In this document: positions 1 to 10,138 of the stretch, piece after piece
Layout of the letters: each line of letters begins with the position of its first letter
Numbering within the stretch: the stretch's first letter is position 1
Assembly (NCBI GenBank): GCA_013368315.1
Contig: JAACJM010000013.1
Span: forward strand, 1-64,000
Direction: 5' to 3'
Source: Tetrapyrgos nigripes
Lineage: Eukaryota > Basidiomycota > Agaricomycetes > Agaricales > Campanellaceae
DNA: 64,000 nucleotides
Position numbers and translations under genes: made by a program
The notes under the pieces: generated by a model
The model's input: only the letters and a program-made list of their open reading frames with translations
What the model was told of the DNA's origin: nothing
The model's database searches: none

Positions 1-3000
1 CGACGGAGTCAGGTGCAAAGGTGTCGCAGGACACAAAGACCCCTGTTCCACTTATCGACCGACTTGCCTCAGATCCTGCTGCCGAGATGATGCAGTGCGG
101 AATTCACCTTGGGGAGAGATTCCAGAATCCCGAGGATTCCCTACACATCTATGGGGAACCACTCCGAGCAGCACTGAACACCATTCCCCCAACGGGCACT
201 CTTTCTCTGGTCCAACGCATTGCTGCAGCCCGCAGCGAGATGCAAAGTGGCTCACTTCCTGCACATCCCAATGGCACGACCACTCAATCCTTACCGTACA
301 GCCATGTTGCAAGCCCAACACCTGGAACGACTTCAACGGGATGGGAATGGCTGACTCCTCATCTCGAAAATGAGGATGGAAGGTACGACGAGCTGCTCGA
401 TTGGCAGAGAGACGCAACAGTTGGACTAGGAGGAATGGAAATGGAAGAGGAATTACCATCCAGAGTCCCGACTCTGAGTTCAATGCCAGAACTCCAGAGT
501 GTGTCCAGCACCAGCGATCTCGAGTATATGTCAACTCCGCCATCGCTCAGCAGGATGAGCCTCCATACATCACCTGTAGAGGCCACCTGGTCAGACGGGA
601 TTCCAAGTCCACGACCTTCTACCCCCGCCATGGTTACCGTCAATGCTGCAAATAATTATGGCTGGTCCTTAGACTCTGAAGTCTCCGGCATGGACAATGG
701 TTATCTCAGGTCAGATCTCACTTCAAATCTTATGAATAAAAGTACTGATGCGCTTTTTCCAGCAGCTCGTAATATGGAAGCAGGTTCTTCATGTATATAT
801 TTATTACATACCGCTCCTCTGGGTTTAACAACCCCTTTTATTTATAATGAACTGTACACTAGCCCTGGCGGCAACAATAAATATTTATGTGCCTGTGGCA
901 CTTTGTTTTCATTATGCCAGAAGTGTAAGAAAAAGAGATCTGATACTGTCAAAATCCACTTTGGTGATGGATGGTTACTTGACTCTGGAGCATCAGCCCA
1001 TTTTACGTTCAACATTAATGACTTTGTTGAATTGAGTTATATAAAACCAATTCCAATGAAAACTGCCAATGGATTCACGAACATTCGTGCATCCAGAACA
1101 GTCCTGATCTCTCAACGTAAAAGAGTTATGAAATTATATCCGGTCTATTATATTTCTGATCTAAATCAACGACTCTTATCTGTTGGTCAATTCTTAAATG
1201 ACAACATGTTTATGCGCGGTAACTCCGATCATATCACCATTTCGAGAAATACAACATTCTTGACTTTCTCAAAGCATATACCGGAAGAAACGCTATACTA
1301 TCTTCCACGCAAATCGAAAATTGTCGCTTCTAAAGCCAATCTTTTGATTTATCTTATCAACTACGAGATCTTACATCATTGTATAGGACATCCCTCTCGT
1401 GATGTTCTAAAACATGTCCGACAACACACCCTTGGCACTCCTGAATTCATTATTCCCAAGGAGCTTCCTTTGTGCAAAGGCTGTCTTGAAGGCAAAACTC
1501 CCAGACAGGCTTACCCTCCTAATGAACGACGTGCTACTCGTCCTTTCCAAATTATCCATACGGATTTGCATGAATACCCCACGATATCCTACCACAAGTA
1601 CAAGTATATAATCATCTTCTTTGATGATTACACTTCAGATGCTTGGATACGATTTCTTAAAGACAAGAAACAACCACTAACTGCCACTCGCCAATTCCTT
1701 GCGATGGTAGAAACTCAATATAAGATGAAAGTCGAACAGTGGATGTCTGATATGGGTGGTGAATTCATCAAAGGCACCTACCGAGAAATGTTACTCGAAA
1801 AGGGTATTAGAATCCTTAACAGTGCACCATACATTCATCAACAGAATGGTCGAGCGGAGCGCTTTATACGCACCCTAATGATAAGGCACTGGCAATGATG
1901 AAGTTAGCATGTCTACCTGAATCTTGGTGGGAATATGCTGTCCGTCATGGATTGTATGTCTATCGACGTACTCCCTTACGATGACACAAATGGATAACTC
2001 CATTTGAAATGCTTGAAAGAGAAAAACCACGTATCGATCATTTACGAGTTTTCGGCTGTGGAGCTTATGTCTTTAAACCCGAGGAAACTCGAAAGAACAA
2101 ACTTGCTTCCAAGTCAGAACTCATGACGTATCTTGGTGTAGCACCAGGAGAACGTGGAAATCTTTTCATGCGTTCAAACAATGCGGAATTTACATCCCCG
2201 CAAGCCATGTTTGAGGAAGACTTCTTTCCTCGATGTAAAACCCAATCTCGTGGTTCGAAACAACTTCCTATTGAGTCGTCGCAAAGCAATGACACTCCTC
2301 TACCACAACCAATCCCTGACGATGATAATGAAGATTTTGATCATCGTCCTCCTCGCATCCCTTCCATAAGGAGACCTGATCAGCTTCGTGACGACGAACC
2401 TGAACAGGATCCGCCGCCTTCGTCCCCGGATAGTGACTTAGAACCTAGGAGGCCTATAATGCCACCTCCAAGGGAGACACCACCTCCTGCGGCACCTCGA
2501 AAAGTTACTAGACCAAGACGGAATTACGGAGAACCAACACGTCGAAGTGAGCATGTTAGTGAACCAAACAAACGGTACAGAGATAAACACCCCGTACAAG
2601 TTACATGCGATCTTGAACCTCAAATCGCGGCTGATAAAAGAGCAGAAGCAAAAGCTAAAGCAGAGAGAGACGCTCGGAGAGAAAACCGACGTCAACAAGC
2701 TGCAGAGCAACAGGTTCCCGGACCTAGTTCTGCATCTGGAAGCGCACCCCAGGGGGAGCAGCAAGCCGAGAGTGATGACTCTGCACGCCCTGAATCAGAA
2801 GAAATGGCAGAACCATGCCAGGAAGGGGAGTATCTATAAACTTCTTGCTTAAGCAGGCAGTTGCTCCTGGAGAAATCGATTCCCACTTGCTTATTCAGAA
2901 AGTTACTTCGAAGAATGATGGGAATCAACCGAATGTTCGTAATATTTGCGAATGGACATTCAAAGACATTGCTCGCTTACCTATAGCTGAGCAGGAGGAA

Positions 3001-4509
3001 TGGAAAGTCGCTTGCTGCAAAGAATTAGAGGCTCTTCACAAGCGCGACACCTATGAATTGGTCGAAAGACCTAAAGATAGGAAAGTTATCAAAAACCAAT
3101 GGGTCTTCGACATCAAATCTGATGGTCGTAAAAAGGCAAGACTCGTTGCAAAAGGTTTTTCACAGATCGAAGGCATAGACTTTGATCAAGTGTATTCACC
3201 TGTTGTTCGATTCGAGACTGTGCGCTTAATCTTCACTTTAGCTGCACTTAAGGGTTGGCACGTGTCCGGTGTCGACGTCCGATCAGCCTATTTATATGGC
3301 TTACTCGATGAAGAAATCTATATGGAACAACCAGAAGCCTTTAAAGAAAAAGGACAAGAGCATAAAGTCGTCCGGCTTCTTCGTGCTCTTTACGGACTCA
3401 AACAAGCAGGACTTGCGTGGTGGAAAAGTCTTGATAAGTCCATGGCGGAACTTGGTTTTAAGCGAATCATTTCTGATGCCAGAATCTTCATTCACAAACG
3501 ATATGACGCCAACAATGATCTTATTCAAAATTCTATCATTATTGCCGTAGTCTATGTGGATGACGCTCTATTCTGTGGAGCTAACAAAACCTTAGTCTTA
3601 CGACTCAAAGGAGACTTTATGAAGAGATGGGAATGTAGGGATCTAGGCGATGCCAAAGAATTCCTTGGGATGAGAATTACCAGGAAAGGCAGCAAGGTCT
3701 CTTTAGACCAGTGTGCTTATCTGGATAAAATCCTAGAGACATATGGAATGCAAAACGCGAAAGCTTCTGCTACCCCATTACCTGCCAATTATCACCCTCT
3801 TCCTCTTCCAAAAGACGCTCCTGTCAACTATACTCTTCGTCAAAGTTATCAGGAGATAATCAGATCCTTACTCTACTTAATGTTAGGAACACGTCCTGAT
3901 ATCTCCTTTGCTGTCACAAAACTTGCGCAATTTGCTGCAAACCCCTCACAAGAACACTACAATAAGGCGAAAGACATTTGCCATTACCTCGTTGGTACTA
4001 GAAAATATGCTCTTGTATACAACGGTCAAGGGGGAGAAGGCTTATCAGCCTACACAGACTCCGATTGGGGATCAGATCCTGGATCTCGCAAATCTCAAAC
4101 TGGCTTCTTTCTACAATTAGCCCAAGCACCATTTAGCTGGACGTCTAGACAACAAAAAACTGTTGCCCTATCTTCGACTGAAGCTGAATACATGGCACTT
4201 AGTGACTGCAGTCGACAAGTATTCTGGGTCAAGACTCTTCTCAGTGAAATCGAATATCCTCTCCACGCTATTCCAATTTACGGTGACAATCAGGGATCAA
4301 TTTTTATTGCATCAAACCCTGTCACAGATAAGTGAACCAAGCACATTGATATTCGATATCATTTTGTTCGAGAAAAAGTCATCGACGAGACAGTCAAGTT
4401 ATTCTTCATTGAAGGAAGCAATAACCCTGCAGATCTACTCACTAAAGCTCTAGATCGAGTAAAGTTTGAGAAGTTCAGGAAACAATTAGGGCTTCAGTTT
4501 TATAATTGA
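1..4509 (+). pseudogene. copia gag-pol polyprotein, broken by two stops and two frameshifts
   Basis: The frame is open from the left edge. It shows an aspartic protease motif (LDSGAS, about 980-1000), a GAG-pre-integrase His/Cys region (about 1375-1490), and an integrase core with HTDL, SDMGGEF and HQQNGRAERF (1556-1870). The reverse transcriptase YVDD box is near 3555, and the RNase H region has TDSDWG near 4055 and STEAEYMALSD near 4177. Breaks: a one-base loss near 1876 moves the frame; TGA at 1982-1984; a second frame change near 2830-2840; TGA at 4333-4335 followed by the typical TKHIDIRYHF region. The last codon is the TGA at 4507-4509. Both stops fit CGA to TGA changes, but without an intact copy that is inference. 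Domain calls are from motifs. Confidence 0.93.
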
Positions 4510-4625
4510 AGAAAGTCCTATAAATCACATCAAAAATATCGAGGCACTGGATCCCTTCCTTCCATGGCTGCTTACAGCGCCTACCTATGCTTACGCACAC
4601 TATCGTGCTGCTTAGCAAGGGGGAG
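4510..4625 (+). other. copia 3' untranslated stretch with polypurine tract
   Basis: Non-coding between the pol stop and the LTR. It ends in the purine run AAGGGGGAG (4617-4625) directly before the LTR 5' terminus, the usual place for the primer of plus-strand DNA synthesis. Confidence 0.8.
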
Positions 4626-4973
4626 TGTTGAATTGGCGCATTCAGTTGCAGCCATCAACGTATTCTATGTAGAACAATAGTAGTAGTTATAAATAGAACA
4701 ATAAGATTATATAGACAATAAGTGTAGTACGACAATAGTGTACGAAACCAGCATTGTACTATCAAATACAATAGAATCTTATTGTTACACTAGTATTAGT
4801 TTACATGTATTTGTACCTCCTTAAAGGTATATAAGGACTCGTAGATAGTCCTCCAAATAACAAGTTTTATACTTAACCCACATTGCTCTACAAGCCTCTA
4901 ACAAGCCTAACAAGCTATCACTTATCCCCAGGTAAGTAGTGTAGTTGCCACTGCGTTTAGTAGTGTACAGGAC

Positions 4974-6127
4974 TAGGGCTCAGCACGGGTACGGGTAATT
5001 GCCAGGTACCTGGCCAGGTACCTGTATCCAGACCCGCGGGTCCCGGATACCCGGCACAGCCACACCCGCCGGATACGGATACCACCGGATACGGGTTTGA
5101 CTTTCAAAATGTCCCAGTATCCGCAGGTATCCGTAAAATAAAAATAGTACCGTCCGTATTTAAATATGTATGTAGAAAAATAGAAACATAGCTACATTAG
5201 CATTGTATTCCTTCATAAAAATGGGTTTTTCATGAGGATCCACATTTTCGCAGCTAAAACAGGTCTAAATGTCTATATGTATATTGTGGCTGGAACTCAC
5301 TTTCTCAATTAAAAATGTGTAATGCAGTCAGATTGCTTGGCTATATGAACATAAAATGTTCCACCTGAGTGAGAGAGTATATCTATGTAAAAATAATCAT
5401 ATACTTATGCATAAACTCAATGAAGATCTATGTTTTTTTTAATAAAAATTGCTTTGTTGGTGTTTTGGCTCTATTAAAATTATGTATTGTCACTGGATTG
5501 TTTGACTCTATAGACAAGAAATGTTCCACTGCAATGAGAAAAGATATATATGTACAAAAAATTATATATATTTATGCAAAATTTCACCCAAGATCTATGG
5601 TTCTTTCATAAAAAGCCACTTTTCTGATCTTTTTCAGTCAGTTGAAGTATGTATTGTACTCAGATTACTAAGCTCTATGAACATAAAATGTTCCACTGAT
5701 ATGAGGGAAGATATATGAGTACAAACAATTATATATTTATACATAATTTCACCCAAGATCTGTGATTCTTTCATAAAAAGCCACTTTTCTGATCTTTTTC
5801 AGTCAGTTAAAAGTATGTATTGTTGCTGGATTGTCTGGCTCTATAAACAAAGATTGTTCTCATCAAGTGAAAGAAGATATTCATTTAAAAATAAACATTT
5901 ATTTAGGCATAAAACATTTTAATACGTAGGGTTTAGAACTAAAAACTACATTTTTATAGTCAAGTACCCGCATACCCGCAGATACCCATATAACCCGCGG
6001 GTCGGATACTCCAGATACGGGTTATCCGGAGTGCTTTACCCGCCGGATACGGATTTGAGTTTTGATGTGAGATAAACCCGCGGGTCCGGGTCCGGGTAAT
6101 CCGTGGGTGTACCCGTGCTGAGCCCTA
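4974..6127. mobile_element. non-autonomous hAT-type DNA transposon, 1,154 bp
   Basis: The ends are a perfect 19-bp inverted repeat, TAGGGCTCAGCACGGGTAC, flanked by an exact 8-bp direct duplication TACAGGAC (4966-4973 and 6128-6135). An 8-bp duplication is the hallmark of the hAT superfamily. About 160 bp inside each end is dense in ACCCG/CGGGTA/CCGGATAC motifs, resembling the sub-terminal transposase-binding repeats of hAT elements. The interior is AT-rich, carries tandem repeats and has no transposase ORF, so it must be moved in trans. It lies inside the copia LTR and is therefore the younger insertion. Confidence 0.92.
5319..5940. repeat. about four tandem copies of a ~167-bp unit inside the hAT element
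   Basis: An anchor resembling GTATTG..(C/T)(A/T)GGATTGT..GGCTCTAT..ACA..ATGTTCCA recurs at about 5319, 5483, 5650 and 5818 (spacings 164, 167, 168). Each copy is followed by a GAGaaaGATATAT run, an AT-rich stretch and a CCAAGATCTATG-like block. Copies are diverged by point changes and small indels. No coding frame is preserved across copies. Confidence 0.8.
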
Positions 6128-6155
6128 TACAGGACCGTACCATGCCTGCTTAACA

Positions 6156-6858
6156 CTATGTTCCGTATGTCACCACTACAATGTCTTTTAAAGAGTGATG
6201 GGAGTCGGACGCACTTCGCAAGCATTTCCCTCTGGATGCTGTTGCGATCTCTGCGCTCAAGATCGTGCTGATGGGTTTTCCGACTGTTTACGCCAGGAAG
6301 ATTTGGTGAAGATGAAATCTTCGTCTGGTGTACAGGAGACTCGACGTCTTTTTAAGCAGATTGAAGCTACATATTCACCCAGCAGAGACGACTTGCCACC
6401 GGAGATGTTTGGTGCGAAGCAATGTCTAGCAAATGCCATTCGCTCAGAGTTGAATCGTAGTCTTCCCCGGCTTCCAAAGTCCCAAAGGAGGCGATAGATA
6501 TCGATATCGGTGCCTTGAAAAGTGTAGGAATGCCGCTACAATATCAATCTGGTGGACTCCCTAGTATATCACCCAGCCTACTTTTGCCTCTATCAAATCA
6601 AATGTTACTGCAGATTGCCTTGCCATTGCAGGTCATTACCTAGATATTGAAGACTTCACATGAGCAATGAGCTGGGTCAAAGCTGCAGAATGGGGTGAGT
6701 TTCTTACTTGATGACGTGGCGAGCCTACTGACACGATCTGTCCAGGTTTTCGAGTCGGTCTCGGTGGTGATAAAACCTTGTTTAAGCTGCTATTCGGGAA
6801 GTTATTGGACCAAGTGAAAGCTCGCGAGTTTGTTTATTCAGTACTTGAACTTCAGTGA
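6156..6858 (+). pseudogene. 3' remnant of a TPR-SET gene, paralogue of the gene at 55362-58042
   Basis: Reading from 6157 gives the end of a SET domain and a post-SET cysteine region (CCCDLCAQDRADG), then a helical tail. It aligns piece by piece with the intact minus-strand gene: YVPYVT against YIPYVT, CDLCAQDRADG against CELCAQDRADG, SWVKAAEWG in both, and a final exon containing FKLLFGKLLDQ against FYLLLGKLLD. The last intron is at the same place (GTGAGT near 6697, AG near 6746). It is broken by the copia insertion at 6155/6156, a TGA shortly after, a frameshift near 6230 and further stops. The 5' half, if it survives, lies left of the retroelement outside this window. Confidence 0.88.
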
Positions 6859-7316
6859 TGTAAAGTCAGGGATGTCTTTGATTTCTTGTAACAAAAGGTT
6901 CCGCATAAATGAATGAATTATGAAACTACTTTTCACGTTTACCACCGCTAGCGAACAAAGGCCTAGTCGGGATGCCTGGCTGGGCCAACACCATAAAGGG
7001 GATTGGGGCGCTGAGTCGAGGTTTTCATTGGGTAGTCGTCGTGAATTGGCGGCTTATGACAACCCCAGCGCCTTTAAATTTGGTACTCGGAGATGCTGTC
7101 ATTGTGAACAAGGATAGAGGAGCCAGGAGAGACCTTGAGAGCTACTCGGGAAAGAAGTTCTAACAATGACTGGATTCCAAGCACACTACTACTTAGGGTT
7201 GTGTATAAGTAGTAAAGTACTAAAAATACAGTATTAGAGTAGAATATATAGTAAAAGTTAAGGACAGTGGTCGTGCGTCAAACGCAACGAAACAAAACGC
7301 CAATGAGGGAATGAGT
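6859..7316. other. intergenic, between two convergent genes
   Basis: No gene recognised. On the minus strand the block at about 7219-7250 (ATATTCTACTCTAATACTGT) is part of the 3' untranslated region of the secreted protein gene and matches 60513-60548 next to its paralogue. Confidence 0.6.
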
Positions 7317-8120
7317 CTACTTGGTGAAAGGACTGAGAGCTGCAGTTAAGCCATTAAGCTCAGAAGCGGCAGGAGCAGGAATAGCACCAGTGACGGTCTT
7401 GGAGAGGTCATCGGTGTTGGGGAGGTTGAGAGTCGAAAGGATGCTGTCGACAGCAGACATATCAACTGGGGCAGCACCGACAGCTGGTACGTTCACGGCA
7501 CGAATTGGGAGAGTGGGGGCACCGACACTGGGGATGCTGGGGGTGTTGACTGGGAGGTGGCCGGCCAAGTTCTGTGCCATGGAAGGAGCGTTGTTGATCA
7601 TGGAAGTGTCAATGGGGAGAGGCATGCTAGGAACCTGGACAGGCAAATTACTGGCCAAGTTCTGTACCATGGAAGGAGCGTTGTCGACAGCAGACGTATC
7701 GACGGGGAGAGCACCCGTAGTAGGTACGTTCACGGCACGAATGGGAAGGCTGGGTAAACTGGGGACCTTGACAGGCAGGTTGCCAGCCAAGTTTTGTACC
7801 ATGGAAGGAGCGTTGTTGACCATGGAGGTATCGATTGGGAGAGCACTGACACTGGGAATGCTGGGAATTTTGACAGGCAGGCTGTCAGCCAAGTTCTGCG
7901 CCATGTTGGAGGTGGTTTCGATGCTGGAAGTATCAACAGGGAGAGCACCGACGGCCGGGATACTGGGGATGCTGGGGATGCTGGGCACATTGACAGGCAG
8001 GCTACCAGTCAAATTAGGTATCATGTTGGTGACACTGCCAACATCGACAGGGACGGGAAGCGCCAGGGTGCAGGCAGCGAGGACGAAGGAGAGGAGAGCA
8101 GATTTGTTGAAGGAAGGCAT
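7317..8120 (-). CDS. secreted cysteine-free repeat protein (copy 1)
   Basis: Uninterrupted 267-residue ORF. The start MPSFNKSALLSFVLAACTLA is a clear signal peptide, with likely cleavage near residue 20. The mature part is about five imperfect units of roughly 34-48 residues with the core NNAPSMVQNLAGNLPVKVPS, then IPSVGALPVDTS, some units adding LPIRAVNVPAVGA. It has no cysteine after the signal peptide, few charged residues and is rich in P, S, V, N and A. The tail after residue ~240 is non-repetitive and ends SPFTK. Paralogues lie at 59595-60641 and, degraded, at 53920-54151; all keep the same start and promoter. I do not recognise a named family. A surface-active or wall-associated role is only inference from composition. 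The long antisense ORF over it is a codon-bias shadow. Confidence 0.85.
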   Translation of the reverse strand: MPSFNKSALLSFVLAACTLALPVPVDVGSVTNMIPNLTGSLPVNVPSIPSIPSIPAVGALPVDTSSIETTSNMAQNLADSLPVKIPSIPSVSALPIDTSMVNNAPSMVQNLAGNLPVKVPSLPSLPIRAVNVPTTGALPVDTSAVDNAPSMVQNLASNLPVQVPSMPLPIDTSMINNAPSMAQNLAGHLPVNTPSIPSVGAPTLPIRAVNVPAVGAAPVDMSAVDSILSTLNLPNTDDLSKTVTGAIPAPAASELNGLTAALSPFTK

Positions 8121-8189
8121 TGTGCGTGACTAAAAAGAGTGACTAGAAAGAGTTCGAAGACTGTTTGGAGAACTGGGGAATTGGCCTCA

Positions 8190-8201
8190 GTATTTATATG
8201 C
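8190..8201 (-). promoter_or_regulatory. TATA box of secreted repeat protein copy 1
   Basis: The minus strand reads CATATAAATACTGAGGCCA about 70-80 bp before the start codon. The same block (GATATAAATACTGAAGCCA) lies upstream of the paralogue at 59595, so the core promoter is conserved between copies. Confidence 0.7.
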
Positions 8202-9222
8202 ATTGAGGATTTGGAAAATTTCGAAGTTTTGAATTTTGGAACGGAGACGAATGGCAACTTTCAGTGAAACTTGGTAGCTCCCCCTGTTTCAGAGTACGTG
8301 GTCCGGACATCATGAAGTCTTCGGTACCCATAACGATGATGAGTTTTGAGACGTTGCAACCTGAAGCAAAAGGACTAATTTCAACTTTCCGACTCCGAGC
8401 TTGGCTTGGGAGAGGTCCATGCGTGTAGAGAAAACCTGTCAGCCAATCCAAAAGCAACTAGCAAATACTGGCAATCGAGATGGATGACTTGTGCATGCAT
8501 AACACTTTGCATACGTCACTGGCAGTGGCAGTATAATCGAAACTCCTTGAAACGTGTTGTCTGGGTCAACATCTGAGGTGAAACTTATTGCCAGGCTTCA
8601 AGGGAAGATTATTTTCGACGTCAGTAATTAGTATGGTACGAAACAGGTACACTTCGGAGTAATTTCTCCAGATGAGCATCCTAGACACCTGGTAGAAAAT
8701 TGTTCGTTGTCCACTGCTTTGCAGAACCTTGGCAGATGTTCAGAACAAGCTTTTCAGAATCAGATGTCCATGATAACCTACATCTGCGAGATCCTGAACC
8801 ACCGGCTAATCCACTGGAGATCTTTCTGACTATAGATAAATATATAGATAGATAGATAGGCGACGAAAGGATCATCTTCAACTTGTCCTTGACTCCTTCG
8901 TGATACCGCGGGGCGAGTTTATGAATTGAGAAGAATCATGATAAAAGCGTGAGTCGCATCACAGGTCACATGCGTGACGCGTCTCCGGGTTAACGTTAGA
9001 ACAACTACATAGGTACATAAGCTATGATAAGAACATCGACATGCGCAAGGACTCAACTCATACATACTTACACACCGAGGAGAGGTGGACGGCGAGACCA
9101 AGGCGGGATAGCGGGGCGGGGGGCGGCGGGTCATGTCATATAAGATAGCCGATGTCCGATCCAGTTTGATAACCCCGAAATCAAAAGTCAAAATCGAAAC
9201 CTTGGCCTTCCCACGTGCGCTA
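8202..9222. other. upstream region, no gene recognised
   Basis: The first ~200 bp on the minus strand resembles the upstream region of the paralogue (about 59290-59480) in scattered blocks such as the CCTTTTGCTTC/CGTTTGCTTCGAG region and the AAACTTCGAAAT/AAACTTCCAAAT region. The rest shows no recognisable coding signal. Confidence 0.5.
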
Positions 9223-9696
9223 GCCTGCAACAGTCCTTCGGTTTCCACTTAGTTCCCTTCCAACTCAAGAAACATCGACGTTTACTTCTCAAAACCAGCT
9301 CTGAGCTTTGAGAAGATAGTATGAATCATGACGTGGTAGGAAGTGGTGCTGTTATCACAGTGGTATCGATCTCCGACGTCCGACGTCCGACGCTTCCTAC
9401 TCAATTCCTACTCGCCTCATGCAGTCACTTGTCCTCTCAGTCCAGAGGTCTCTCTCTTCAAGATATACCATTGAAGCGAGTTGTCTTGAACTTCAGAAAA
9501 TTAATGTGCAACCCTCCTTTCAAACCTCCTGAACTGCTCCTGTTGCAAAAGTTTTTACAAGATAAAAAGCCCATCTATCTTCACTAGGATGATTCAGAAT
9601 TTGACTTTTCAACCACCTTTGCATCTGCCCAAACCTGCTCCCTACCACTCATGGTTCCCAATCGTCTTCGTTACGTTTTCAACATCAGCGCCCTTG
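9223..9696 (+). repeat. direct repeat copy 1: promoter and first exon of a HAD-phosphatase gene
   Basis: About 474 bp nearly identical to 12128-12594. Both copies contain the same TATA-like AGATAAAAAGCCC and then a short coding start: here ATG at 9651 reads MVPNRLRYVFNISAL, in the other copy MAPYRPRYVFNISAL. Homology stops at about 9696, so this copy has lost the rest of the gene. Confidence 0.85.
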
Positions 9697-10138
9697 CAAA
9701 ACATGGAGGCAATGGCTCAGCAGGAGCCTGGAGATTTCGACCAGTATGTGCACCCACTTTTTCGGTACATTAGAAATTATATTGACCCAACTCAACAACG
9801 GTTGAGTCAAGATAGCCTGTGCAGCTTTTCACCTCATGGAAGAATTCTGGGTAGAGATTGCGCAGCTTCCAAGCAAGCTATGGTAGGCGGGAGTTGCAAG
9901 GTTCAAATCAATGCTTCAAGCTCGTTTTTGAGCGAGTCTTACCGTTCTCGCTGGCTCCCATCAGATTCCAATCTTTCTTTTTGTAGGACATCAAGCAATG
10001 CATCCAACCTTCCCGAAACTATACAGTCGAATCGCAACCGGCGATGAATCTGGGTTAACTTTAGACGTCAGAATACTTATAAGCATCCAAGCAATCTCTC
10101 CGTATCATTCATTCCCTTACGACCCATAGACGACGACG
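9697..10138 (+). other. possible degraded coding fragment, unassigned
   Basis: From ATG 9703 the frame reads MEAMAQQEPGDFDQYVHPLF and on. A one-base frame change near 9810 would continue as AFHLMEEFWVEIAQLPSKLW, ending at a plausible intron (about 9884-9986). I do not recognise the protein; it may be debris. The last part is the promoter of the protease gene. Confidence 0.25.

Larger units (their letters stand above)
1..6155 (+). mobile_element. Ty1/copia LTR retrotransposon, right part, decayed
   Basis: The order protease, integrase, reverse transcriptase, RNase H is the Ty1/copia order. The 5' LTR and the start of gag lie left of the window. The 3' end is complete: polypurine tract at 4617-4625, then an LTR beginning TGTTGA at 4626 and ending TTAACA at 6155. 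The LTR is split by a nested hAT element (4974-6127). Base 6156 resumes a TPR-SET gene exon, so the element was inserted into that gene. The expected 5-bp target duplication would be CTATG (6156-6160), whose partner should lie left of the window. At least two in-frame TGA codons and two frameshifts make it non-autonomous. Confidence 0.93.
4626..6155 (+). repeat. copia 3' LTR, interrupted by a hAT insertion
   Basis: It starts TGTTGAATTG directly after the polypurine tract and ends CTTAACA at 6155, with near-inverted ends TGTTGA/TTAACA. Removing the nested element and one copy of its 8-bp target duplication leaves about 368 bp, a normal copia LTR size. A TATA-like TATATAAG lies near 4828-4835. 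The right boundary is supported independently because the TPR-SET reading frame resumes at 6156. Confidence 0.85.

Noticed and set aside
7321..8133. 270-codon plus-strand ORF opposite the secreted repeat gene (and a 282-codon one opposite 59666-60514)
   Set aside because: Both are antisense shadows caused by biased codons in a repetitive gene; the coding strand has the signal peptide, repeats and conserved promoter.
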